Shown here in pieces: positions 1 through 7,848 of a stretch of 64,000 nucleotides of DNA. Made by a program: the position numbers and the translations under genes. The DNA comes from Veillonellaceae bacterium (GTDB lineage: Bacteria; Bacillota_C; Negativicutes; UBA1444): positions 62,001-126,000 of the forward strand of contig JAAZNU010000046.1 of the NCBI GenBank assembly GCA_012798135.1, written 5' to 3'. How positions within the stretch are numbered: the stretch's first letter is position 1; each line of letters opens with the position of its first letter. The notes below the pieces were generated by a model. That model was not told where the DNA came from. It did not search any database and saw only the letters and a program-made list of their open reading frames with translations.

Positions 1-792
1 CGAAAAGAAGGCATCGCCGGCGCCGCAGGTGTCGACCACCTTCACCTTTAAAGCCGGCTGCACGCCGGACTGTCCGGTCGCGCCATCCCAATAGACGCAG
101 CCATGGGGTCCCAGCGTAACCACCAGCGACCGCAGGCGATGTTGGCTGGCAAACTCCGGCAGTAGCCGCAGCAGCCCCGCCGGATCGTTCTCCGCAAAAT
201 CCTGGCCGCAGATCCGGCCGATCTCGATATGGTTGCAGATAAAGCCCGCCAGGCTGTCCAACACTTTCGGCAGCGCCAGCACGATTTCCAGATTTCCCGG
301 CAACCCGTACACAGGGCGCCCGGCTTCGCGGGCCAATCGCAAAACCTGAGTGGTAATCGCTTCGTTCAGGTCCAGTTCCAGGGCGACGTGGGTTGAGCGG
401 TCCAGCAGTTCCCGCCCGTGTTCGACAATCATTGTCGCCATTCCCCGCAGGTCGGGCATCTGGGAAATGGAGCCGGCCAATTCGCCGTGTTCATCCATGA
501 CCGCCAGCCACATGCCCATGCCGCATTCCGGCAGTTCCGCCAGCCAATCGAGCCGCACGCCGGCCTCGGCCAGTCGGCAGGCGACATCCCTGCCGATTCC
601 GCCCTGGTCGATGCTGGACAGAAGGCTAACCGGCAGCCCCAGCCGGGCTATATTTTCCGCCACATTCCGGCCCACGCCGCCGTGTACGAACTTCACCGAG
701 CCGACATTTCGGCCCAGCGGCACGTATTTGGCGGCGGCAAAGCCTTTGCAATCCACGAAAACGGTTCCCACAACCCCGATATGCGCCGACAA
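1..792 (-). CDS. PfkB-family carbohydrate/nucleoside kinase (3' end off window)
   Basis: The 264 visible codons run off the left edge. The protein is a ribokinase-fold (PfkB) kinase that would transfer phosphate from ATP to a sugar or nucleoside hydroxyl in the cytoplasm. I see the N-terminal PfkB signature HGGVGRNVAENIARLG near residue 36 and, at the very edge, the catalytic DTCGAGDAFFS motif with its anion hole and base Asp. The spacing and wording of the first motif resemble pseudouridine kinase (PsuK/YeiC), but substrate is not established. The start is TTG at 792, set by a GGAGG eight bases upstream; no ATG is in frame there. It lies downstream of the speD terminator, so it probably has its own promoter or relies on read-through. 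Family call is firm, substrate is a guess. Confidence 0.88.
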   Translation of the reverse strand, partial: MSAHIGVVGTVFVDCKGFAAAKYVPLGRNVGSVKFVHGGVGRNVAENIARLGLPVSLLSSIDQGGIGRDVACRLAEAGVRLDWLAELPECGMGMWLAVMDEHGELAGSISQMPDLRGMATMIVEHGRELLDRSTHVALELDLNEAITTQVLRLAREAGRPVYGLPGNLEIVLALPKVLDSLAGFICNHIEIGRICGQDFAENDPAGLLRLLPEFASQHRLRSLVVTLGPHGCVYWDGATGQSGVQPALKVKVVDTCGAGDAFFS

Positions 793-826
793 AATCCGTC
801 CTCCATCTCCTGGGGAATGCCCCGGT

Positions 827-873
827 AAAAAGTGCGACGGGCCTGCCCTTCCGGAGAAGAGCCTGCCCGTCGG
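827..873 (-). terminator. Intrinsic terminator after speD
   Basis: On the minus strand an 8-bp perfect stem (835-842 with 865-872, extended by an imperfect inner stem) is followed by a run of T (complement of 827-831). It lies 10 bases past the speD stop codon and separates speD from the PfkB kinase gene. Confidence 0.75.
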
Positions 874-882
874 AAAGCTCGG

Positions 883-1746
883 CTATACTTTGGGAATATT
901 TCTGCCGGAAAATATTTCGTTCATTTCCTTCTTCAACCTCTGTTTAATCTTTTTCTTCTCGGACGGAATCAGCTCTTTCTTCGCCGTGCCGAACAGATAG
1001 TTGTCGAGGTCGAACTCCTTTAGCAGCATTTTCGTATGGAAGATATTGTCCTGGTAAACGTTCACGTCCACCATCTGATACAAGTCCCGCGTTTCCTTGG
1101 AAATATAGTTCTGGATCGAATTGATCTTATGGTCGATGAACAGCTTCTTGCCGTTGATGTCGCGGGTGAAGCCGCGAACACGGTAATCGATGACCACCAT
1201 ATCCGAGCTGAAGCTGTTGATCAGATAATTCAGGGCGGTCAGCGGCGAGATCCGGCCACAGGTCGACACGTCGATATCCGCGCGGAACGTGCTGATCCCT
1301 TTGTCCGGATGGCTTTCCGGATAAGTATGGACCGTGATGTGGCTCTTGTCGAGATGCGCCACTACCGCGTCAGTCTGTTTCTTTTTCTTATCCTTGTCCT
1401 TTTTCACCGGTTCCTCTTCGTCCGGGTGTTCCAACTCATCGTTGGCTTCGGCCGTCAAGGCTTCGGAAGCTTCCTTGTCCTCGGCGATCAGCATGGTAAC
1501 GCTAGACCCCTGCGGTTCGTAGTCCTGCTGGGCGATATTGAGGATATTGGCGCCAATGATTTTCGCCACCTCGGTCAAAATGCCGGTCAGCCGTTCTGCG
1601 TTGTACTCCTCGTCAATATAATCAATATAAGCCTGTCGGTGTTGCGGCGTCCTGGCGTAACAAATATCGTACATGTTAAAGCTCAGAGTCTTCGTCAGGT
1701 TGTTGAACCCGTACAATTGGAGCTTCTTGATTTTTTTTACCTTCAT
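883..1746 (-). CDS. speD: S-adenosylmethionine decarboxylase proenzyme, enterobacterial-type
   Basis: SpeD makes decarboxylated SAM, the aminopropyl donor for spermidine. The 287-residue protein matches the long E. coli-type enzyme along most of its length: [17 protein letters not shown] early, then the processing site [16 protein letters not shown], where Ser135 should become the pyruvoyl group after cleavage following Lys134, then STCGRISPL with the catalytic Cys163, and a C-terminus ending SGRNIPKV. The start is ATG 1746 behind AAGGGGAGACAG; an upstream in-frame start lacks a ribosome site. Odd feature: residues about 104-126 form a D/E then K-rich insertion just before the cleavage site that the E. 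coli protein lacks. No spermidine synthase gene is adjacent, so its partner must be elsewhere. Confidence 0.95.
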   Translation of the reverse strand: MKVKKIKKLQLYGFNNLTKTLSFNMYDICYARTPQHRQAYIDYIDEEYNAERLTGILTEVAKIIGANILNIAQQDYEPQGSSVTMLIAEDKEASEALTAEANDELEHPDEEEPVKKDKDKKKKQTDAVVAHLDKSHITVHTYPESHPDKGISTFRADIDVSTCGRISPLTALNYLINSFSSDMVVIDYRVRGFTRDINGKKLFIDHKINSIQNYISKETRDLYQMVDVNVYQDNIFHTKMLLKEFDLDNYLFGTAKKELIPSEKKKIKQRLKKEMNEIFSGRNIPKV

Positions 1747-1841
1747 CTGTCTCCCCTTTTCACGCCGCAGTGTTTTTTCAAACAAATACTACCAGATTTC
1801 AGGGCATGTTTCAAACATTTGTGCAAGATTATTTCCACAAC

Positions 1842-2570
1842 CTATAGACTAGCTTCCCGCCAACAAAAATAAACACCCAGCCACCCGTTTTCCAACGTAA
1901 CGTCGATCTGCTTCGAACCTGCCGCCAAGCGGTTGCAGATGCCGGCCGGGCGGCCCATGGTCAACGTCGCGCGGTCGAGCGGCCAGTGCACGCCCCGGCT
2001 GATGACCGCTTCGCACACCGGCGACAACGGCAACAGCGAGACGACCTTCGGCGCCAGCAACCGCAACGGAAATTGCGCCGTAAACTGCTGGCCGCCGGCT
2101 ACAAAAAACAGCGCTTCCTTTTCATCCGCCAGCCCCAAGACCTGCACCCCCGCATGGCCCGCGTCCTGCAGGCTGAATACGTTGGATACGGCGTGGTCGA
2201 GACGCCCGCCCAAGCCGCCGGTCAAAAGAACCGCTGCTCCCGGTTTTTTTGCGCCGAGTTCGGTCAGGGCCAGCTGCAGGTCTGTTGCATCTTTATCCCG
2301 CGGGTGTCTTATGGTTGTCGCCTCCAGCGATTGTCCCCATTCCCAGGCCAACGGAGAAGCGCTGTCAGCGTCGCCGATCAACAATTCCGGCATCACCGAA
2401 GCCATGCAGCAGATATCGATCCCCCGGTCAATCGCCCAAACCGAAGAATTTTCCGCCATCGCCCGCAGCCATTTGGACGACGGTCGCCGTCCCCCGCCCA
2501 CCAACAGCACCAATGGGGCTGACGGCGTATCCGCCCAGCAGAACCTGCCCTTCGGCGTCACGATTTCCAT
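1842..2570 (-). CDS. thiN: Thiamine pyrophosphokinase
   Basis: This enzyme transfers pyrophosphate from ATP to thiamine to make thiamine diphosphate. The roughly 242-residue protein has the family's signatures in order: LLVGGG near the N-terminus, IGDADSAS (metal-binding Asp pair), RHPRDKDATDLQLAL and GGLGGRLDHAVSN, followed by a beta-rich C-terminal domain. An ATG directly abuts the upstream ABC-F stop codon, but a GGAGGAA sits inside the next codons and is spaced eight bases from a second ATG at 2570, which I take as the start. The gene is the last of a minus-strand run with the ABC-F ATPase and acetyltransferase and is probably translationally coupled to the former. Confidence 0.9.
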   Translation of the reverse strand: MEIVTPKGRFCWADTPSAPLVLLVGGGRRPSSKWLRAMAENSSVWAIDRGIDICCMASVMPELLIGDADSASPLAWEWGQSLEATTIRHPRDKDATDLQLALTELGAKKPGAAVLLTGGLGGRLDHAVSNVFSLQDAGHAGVQVLGLADEKEALFFVAGGQQFTAQFPLRLLAPKVVSLLPLSPVCEAVISRGVHWPLDRATLTMGRPAGICNRLAAGSKQIDVTLENGWLGVYFCWREASL

Positions 2571-2585
2571 ACCGCGTTCCTCCAT

Positions 2586-4523
2586 TCAGACGCTGCGGGG
2601 GGCCGTTCCCGTCAGCATTTCGAGTTCGGACGACAGATCTTCCCATACTTGATACGCCGTATCGATCGCTGTACGCAACCGTTCATGCTCTTCGCCCAGT
2701 TGCCGGCTCTGGGCCGGGTCCTCATGCGAAGCCGGATCATTGATCCGGCATTCCAGTTCCGCCAGCGCCGACTCCAGTTCGCCGATTTCCTTCTCCGTTC
2801 TGGTCAGCTGCCGCTGACAGTCCTGACGGCGTTTCAACGGGGAAGTATTTTTCTTTTCCGGCCTCTCCACCGATTTTGGCTTGGCCGGCGCCGCAGCCGG
2901 TTCGGCAGAAGCCGCCGGTTCGGCGACCGCTGCCCGCGCAGCCTTGTATTCGCTGTAGTTTCCGGGATAGGAATGCAACTCGCCGGCTTCGAACACCAAC
3001 ACGCGGTCGGCGATCCGGTCGATCAGATAGCGGTCGTGGGATACCAGCAAAATGGAGCCGGGAAAAGCATCCATCGCTTCCTCGACCGCTTCCCGGGCCG
3101 CAATATCCAAATGGTTGGTCGGTTCGTCCATCACCAGAAAATTGGCCCCGGACAAGATGATTTTCAGGATCGCCAACCGGGCTTTCTCGCCGCCGGACAG
3201 ATCACCTACCATTTTGAACACGTCGTCACCGCGAAACTGGAACCGACCGAGCAACTTGCGGGCCCGTTCCTCCGTAATTCCGCACTGGTAAACCAGTTCG
3301 TCCAGCACTCGCACCTCATCGTTCAATTCTTCGAATTCCTGGGCATAGTAGCCCAGATTCGCCCGCGGGCTGAGTTTGACCCGTCCCCGCAACGGCTGCA
3401 GTTCGCTGATCAGCAGGCGGAGCACCGTCGTTTTGCCGGCGCCATTGGGTCCCAACAATGCTACTTTTTCACCGCCGCGTACCAAGAAAGATATGTTTTC
3501 AAAAACCGGGCTGTCGCCGTAGCCGCCAGCTACGCCGATGAACTCCGCCATCCGCTCCGGCGCCTCCGCGCAGTCGGGGAAGAAAAACTGCATTGTTTCG
3601 CGAATTTCCGGACGTTCCAGCCGCTCCAGGCGATTCAGTTGCGATTGCCGCCCCCGGGCTTGCTTGGATTTGATGCCTGCTTTATAACGCCGGATATATT
3701 CCTCAGTTTCGGCGATTTTTTCCTGTTGTTGTTCATAGGCCGCCAGCGCCGCTTCCAACCGCTCGGCCTTCTGCACGACGTATCCGGAATAGCCGGCCGC
3801 ATATTCCTGCAGATGGCCATTTTCCAGTTCCAACGTCCGGCAAGTCACCGCGTCCAAAAAATAACGGTCGTGCGAAATGACCAGCACCGCGCCGGGGTAT
3901 TCACGCAGATAGCCCTCCAGCCACTCCGTCCGTTCCAGGTCGAGGTGGTTGGTCGGTTCGTCCAGGATCAGCAAATCCGGCTGCCGGACCAGTTCCCGCG
4001 CCAAAGCGATCCGGGTCTTTTGGCCGCCGGAGAATTCGGCGACCGGCCGCGACAGTTCCTGTTCGGAAAATCCCAAACCCAGCGACACTTGCCGGATCCG
4101 GCTGTCCATCGCGTAGCCGTCGGCATGCTCGAACCGGGATATGACATCGGCATACTCAGTCAACAATTCCGCCGAAGCGGCTCCGCCGGCAACGGCGATT
4201 GCTTGTTCCAGCTCCCGCATCCGGGCCTCCCAGACCAGGACATCCCGGTAGGCCTGCTTCAGTTCCTCCAGCACCGTCCGCTCGCCAAACTCGCCGGTCT
4301 GGGCGACATAGCCGACGGAACGGCCGCTATACCAGGTAATCTGTCCGCTATCGGCGGTTTCATCGTTCAGCAGGCAACGCACCAGTGTGGTTTTGCCCGC
4401 GCCGTTCGGCCCGACCAATGCCACTTTGTCGCCCCGCCAGATTTCGAAACCGACACCGGAAAACAACGTCCGCTCACCGAAGTATTTGGCCAGGTCTGTA
4501 ACTCGCAACAGGATCTCGCTCAT
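2586..4523 (-). CDS. ABC-F family ATPase (ribosome-associated, YdiF/Uup type)
   Basis: A 645-residue protein with two ABC ATPase domains and no membrane segments, the layout of ABC-F translation factors that act in the ribosomal E site. Domain one has Walker A GPNGAGKTT at 38-46, signature FSGGQKTRIALAREL and LLILDEPTNHLDLE; domain two repeats GPNGAGKTT, LSGGEKARLAIL and VMDEPTNHLD. Between them is the charged helical linker typical of the family, and after residue about 560 comes a proline/alanine stretch and a coiled-coil tail. The coiled-coil end favours a YdiF/Uup-like housekeeping member over an antibiotic-protection factor, but sequence alone does not settle this. It lies between an Eis-like acetyltransferase and thiN, with short gaps suggesting one operon. 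Confidence 0.92.
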   Translation of the reverse strand: MSEILLRVTDLAKYFGERTLFSGVGFEIWRGDKVALVGPNGAGKTTLVRCLLNDETADSGQITWYSGRSVGYVAQTGEFGERTVLEELKQAYRDVLVWEARMRELEQAIAVAGGAASAELLTEYADVISRFEHADGYAMDSRIRQVSLGLGFSEQELSRPVAEFSGGQKTRIALARELVRQPDLLILDEPTNHLDLERTEWLEGYLREYPGAVLVISHDRYFLDAVTCRTLELENGHLQEYAAGYSGYVVQKAERLEAALAAYEQQQEKIAETEEYIRRYKAGIKSKQARGRQSQLNRLERLERPEIRETMQFFFPDCAEAPERMAEFIGVAGGYGDSPVFENISFLVRGGEKVALLGPNGAGKTTVLRLLISELQPLRGRVKLSPRANLGYYAQEFEELNDEVRVLDELVYQCGITEERARKLLGRFQFRGDDVFKMVGDLSGGEKARLAILKIILSGANFLVMDEPTNHLDIAAREAVEEAMDAFPGSILLVSHDRYLIDRIADRVLVFEAGELHSYPGNYSEYKAARAAVAEPAASAEPAAAPAKPKSVERPEKKNTSPLKRRQDCQRQLTRTEKEIGELESALAELECRINDPASHEDPAQSRQLGEEHERLRTAIDTAYQVWEDLSSELEMLTGTAPRSV

Positions 4524-4545
4524 CGTTTCGTCGTCTCAATTCCCC

Positions 4546-5715
4546 TCAAAAATATTCACTGATGAAGTTGCGGCAGGCTGGAAAAACCCGCTCCATAAGG
4601 GTCAAGTTCTCCTCCCGGCAGTTGCCGGCGCCGTCAGGGTCCAAAATCCGTCGCGCCGGATATTCCCCGAATACCAGCTGCGACAGGGCGCCGATACTCA
4701 GAGACAATCCGGGAATCGCATCCGCCGACGCGGGCCGCAGCTCCCCCTGTCCCTGCCGGATGACCCAGCTAAACACGCTCTCATTCCAGGGAGCCAGCGG
4801 GTCTGTCACACGCAAAGTCAGATCGGCGGACACTTCCGCCGGATAAGCGATCGTCGACAAGGCCGCCCGGACATCGGTCAGCCGCCCCATTAAAAAAGGC
4901 TCGCACCGCGATCCCGGGAACAGCACCGAAACCGGCTCGCCGGCCGGATCATCCCAGGCCAGGGTATCGGCGCCGCCAGCCTCGCCCCAGGCCAGCAGAG
5001 GCCCCCAGACTGCGTCGACCCACTGGGGATCGCGCCACACTAGCTCCCTCACCCGCAAAATACGATCCCGCCTGTGATACAGGACGTACAGCACGGGTCG
5101 GCCCTCAAGGCGCAGAACTCCGACATGGCCGCCTTCACCGCGGTGATCGGCCAGCAACTTCTTCCAGTCGGTCTGTGCCCGGGCCGCATATCCATGACGC
5201 CCGGCCGCAAACGCATCGTAAAGTTCCATCATTACGGCGCAATTCCGCTCATCAGCCTGCCAGTCCAGGACCGGCCGGGCCGCCGGCAGTCGCCGGCGCA
5301 CCTCCGGCATCGGCAGTTCGCAACGCTGCCGGGAATATCCGTAGTCCCAGCCCAGCTTGCGGTAGAATTCCGGCCAACGCGGCTGCAGGATACTGAAGGC
5401 GACACCCGTCCGTTTCAGTTCCACCAGGGCGCTGGCCATCAAATCCCGGCCAATGCCGGTTCCGCGCAGCTTTTCCTCGACACAGACACCGACAAAATAA
5501 ACCGACCGGCGCAAGGCGCCGCGGAGCATCAGTCGATGCGGCAACAGGTGCGCCTGCGCCACGATTTTCCCACGCTCCAGGCCGACCCAAGTGCGTTCGG
5601 GCCGGTAATGCTGAGAAAAATACCAGCCGGTCCAGGGTTCCTCCGAGCCGAAGGCCTGGTCCCAAAGCCGCCGGATCGCTGCATATTCCGCTTCCCTGCC
5701 CAGACGGAATTTCAT
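4546..5715 (-). CDS. Eis-like GNAT N-acetyltransferase
   Basis: A 389-residue protein with the Eis architecture: an N-terminal GNAT domain, a second degenerate GNAT-like region, and a C-terminal sterol-carrier-like domain. The acetyl-CoA pyrophosphate loop is visible as VEEKLRGTGIGRDLM at about 79-93, preceded by the strand YFVGVCV. Family members acetylate amines such as aminoglycosides or small peptides; the physiological substrate here is unknown. Start ATG 5715 follows AAAGGAG with seven bases of spacing. It is eleven bases downstream of a DUF2156 gene and 22 bases upstream of the ABC-F gene, so the three are probably co-transcribed. Confidence 0.87.
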   Translation of the reverse strand: MKFRLGREAEYAAIRRLWDQAFGSEEPWTGWYFSQHYRPERTWVGLERGKIVAQAHLLPHRLMLRGALRRSVYFVGVCVEEKLRGTGIGRDLMASALVELKRTGVAFSILQPRWPEFYRKLGWDYGYSRQRCELPMPEVRRRLPAARPVLDWQADERNCAVMMELYDAFAAGRHGYAARAQTDWKKLLADHRGEGGHVGVLRLEGRPVLYVLYHRRDRILRVRELVWRDPQWVDAVWGPLLAWGEAGGADTLAWDDPAGEPVSVLFPGSRCEPFLMGRLTDVRAALSTIAYPAEVSADLTLRVTDPLAPWNESVFSWVIRQGQGELRPASADAIPGLSLSIGALSQLVFGEYPARRILDPDGAGNCREENLTLMERVFPACRNFISEYF

Positions 5716-5726
5716 CAGGCTCTCCT

Positions 5727-6614
5727 TTACTCGCCGCGGGCGCTGTATTTCTCGACCATCCGTACCGGCCGGTACGACATTTTCGCCGCCCGCAGGCCGG
5801 GAATACCCATGTCCTCCTCGCGGTTGACGAACGTCATGGCCGGCCAGGCCTGGGCCAAATATTCGCGGTTGATCATCTGATATAACCCTACCACTTCCGG
5901 GTCGGCTTTTTCAATATGGATCACCGCCGTATCTTCGCACAAGGCTTCGCCGACCGTGAACGCCTTGATCTCGTCCCTGATCCGGATAATGCCTCCACTG
6001 AGGCCTAATTCAGTGAATTGGGCCAGGGCCTGCTCTTCGGCAAACATCTCCGCCTGCAGGATCCGGTCGTCACTGTGCTGCCGTTCCAGCCAGCGCCGGG
6101 CGACCGGCAGGCACTCCAGGGCCGTGGCCGGGTTCATCGCCTCATAGGAATACTCGGGCGTATTCCGCAAAAAAGTACGGATATGATGCCGCTTGGCTTC
6201 AAATTTTCTCCCCTTGAGCTCAATCAGTTCTTTTACGCTGTAAATATAGTCGTCCTCGCAACGTTCATGCTCAATGGTCCACTGGGGAAATGCTGCGGCC
6301 AACAGTTCCGCGATCGACTGCTCCAAGCCCTTGATATACACCGGTTGGTTTTTCTCCCGAAACCAGCCGGCCAGTTCACCCGCCGCCGCGATGATGTCCG
6401 CCGGTTCGGCGGCGCAGGGATGCAGGGCATAAACCGGTCCGTCGTTTCTCACTACCACACAGACGGCGGAGCCGATCCGGGTCCAGACAATGTCAAGCGG
6501 TCTGCGCCAGATGAACAAATTGGTGAAACTGCTTTCCGAACCTTCGTGGCGACAGCGACGGTAAGCAGCGTCGAACACTGCGCGGTCCGGCAGGGTGATG
6601 GGATAGAATTCCAT
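5727..6614 (-). CDS. DUF2156 protein (phosphatidylglycerol lysyltransferase-like C-terminal domain)
   Basis: About 295 residues and soluble. The fold is the tandem GNAT-like DUF2156 domain found alone here and at the C-terminus of MprF. Recognisable parts are SSFTNLFIWR near residue 30, ELKGRKFEAKRHHIRTFLR in the middle, and a C-terminal half with FTVGEALCEDTAVIHIEKAD and the aromatic motif QMINREYLAQ. MprF uses aminoacyl-tRNA to modify lipids, but stand-alone proteins lack the membrane flippase part and their substrate is not known. The start is ATG 6614 with AGGAG ten bases upstream; TTG 6620 is also possible. It probably forms an operon with the Eis-like gene that follows. Confidence 0.85.
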   Translation of the reverse strand: MEFYPITLPDRAVFDAAYRRCRHEGSESSFTNLFIWRRPLDIVWTRIGSAVCVVVRNDGPVYALHPCAAEPADIIAAAGELAGWFREKNQPVYIKGLEQSIAELLAAAFPQWTIEHERCEDDYIYSVKELIELKGRKFEAKRHHIRTFLRNTPEYSYEAMNPATALECLPVARRWLERQHSDDRILQAEMFAEEQALAQFTELGLSGGIIRIRDEIKAFTVGEALCEDTAVIHIEKADPEVVGLYQMINREYLAQAWPAMTFVNREEDMGIPGLRAAKMSYRPVRMVEKYSARGE

Positions 6615-6659
6615 AATCAATACACTCCTAAATTCGCCCCAGCCCTCTTATCTTAAGGG

Positions 6660-7814
6660 TTATGGCTGGAAGACAACCTTGATTTCCACAATTTCCGAGG
6701 CGGCGCTGGTCCGCACCGGCGGTCCCCAGGTACCGAAACCGGCGGACACGATCACCTGCAGTTTGCCCTTGCGCAGATAACCATGATCGATTTCGTACAA
6801 AGCCCCGGTCAGCCACTGGTTGGGAAACAGCTGTCCCCGGTGGGTATGGCCGGACACCTGAAGGTCGACGCCGGCATCGGCCGGTTCCGCCAGATTGCGC
6901 GGTTGATGGTCCATCAACAATACCGGTTTTTTTGCGTTCACGCCTTTCAGCAGATCCTTCAGCGATTTGCGCGGACCATAGCCGAAACGCGTCCTGTCCC
7001 ACTCTTCGCGCCCCGCCACCACAAACCGGTCTGCCACATTCACGAAGGAATCCCGCAACACGATAATGCCGCTTTTTCGGAGCAACTCAACCGCCGTTTC
7101 CGTCTGACGGCCGATATACTCGTGGTTTCCCAGCACTGCAAACACGCCGAAGCGCGACTGAATGCGTTGAAAAGTCGCCGCCATGTTTTCCGAGATAAAC
7201 GGCCCGATATCCTCGTCGATGATGTCCCCGGCCAGCAGTACCAAATCTGGACGCCGGGCGTTGATGGAATCCACCAGTTCCGTCAGGCGGCCGTTGCGAA
7301 TAATTTTCCCCAGATGAATGTCGGTTACCAGGATAATTTTCAGCTCGCGCAAATCGCCAGCCGCTTTGTCCACCTTGATGTCGTACTGACGCCAGACCGT
7401 ATGCCGGGCATTCCAGACCCCAAAAGCAAGGACCGTCGCAACCAAAGCCACCGTCACACCACCGACTAGGGCCGGCGAATGCCGTAACCGCGCGGGAATC
7501 ACCGGAATCACGCGATCCAGCAGCCGGATCTCATCGATAATCAGACAAAAAATCACCAAATAAAACAGAGCGGCCAGCCAGATTCCACCCGTCGCAGCCA
7601 GGCCGGCGCTCACGGCAAGCGTAATACCGTCACCCGCCAATCTTTCCAGGAAGAAAACGCCTGCGACAAAAAACAGCAGCAAAGAATAAAAACGGCCACC
7701 GGGGAAGGCCGGCAATGCGTGAAACGCCTGCCAACCCCGGAGACCTACATAAACATTGGCCATTAAATAAATCAGGATGGCGATCCCGAAGAAGACAATA
7801 AATTGCGCATTCAT
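6660..7814 (-). CDS. Membrane-anchored metallophosphoesterase (YkuE/YaeI-like)
   Basis: The roughly 384-residue protein has about four N-terminal membrane segments in the first 140 residues (for example IVFFGIAILIYLMANVYVGL), then a calcineurin-like phosphoesterase domain. The metal-binding motifs are complete and in order: VTDIHLG, LAGDIIDED, VLGNHEYIG, LLMDHQP and VSGHTHRGQLFP. Relatives hydrolyse UDP-diacylglucosamine or other phosphoesters at the membrane; the substrate here is unknown. I choose ATG 7814 because the longer frame starting at 7883 would overlap the end of ppdK and adds a polar tail before the first membrane helix. The ribosome site is weak (AATAGGA). Confidence 0.88.
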   Translation of the reverse strand: MNAQFIVFFGIAILIYLMANVYVGLRGWQAFHALPAFPGGRFYSLLLFFVAGVFFLERLAGDGITLAVSAGLAATGGIWLAALFYLVIFCLIIDEIRLLDRVIPVIPARLRHSPALVGGVTVALVATVLAFGVWNARHTVWRQYDIKVDKAAGDLRELKIILVTDIHLGKIIRNGRLTELVDSINARRPDLVLLAGDIIDEDIGPFISENMAATFQRIQSRFGVFAVLGNHEYIGRQTETAVELLRKSGIIVLRDSFVNVADRFVVAGREEWDRTRFGYGPRKSLKDLLKGVNAKKPVLLMDHQPRNLAEPADAGVDLQVSGHTHRGQLFPNQWLTGALYEIDHGYLRKGKLQVIVSAGFGTWGPPVRTSAASEIVEIKVVFQP

Positions 7815-7848
7815 GCATCCTATTGTATCACAGGAATGCGCAAGCCGG

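Noticed and set aside
1036..1872. Long plus-strand reading frame opposite speD
   Set aside because: It is antisense to the well-conserved speD and has no ribosome site or recognisable protein features.
2649..4562. 637-codon plus-strand frame opposite the ABC-F gene
   Set aside because: The opposite strand encodes a clear two-domain ABC ATPase; the frame is low-complexity shadow rich in Arg, Gln and Pro.
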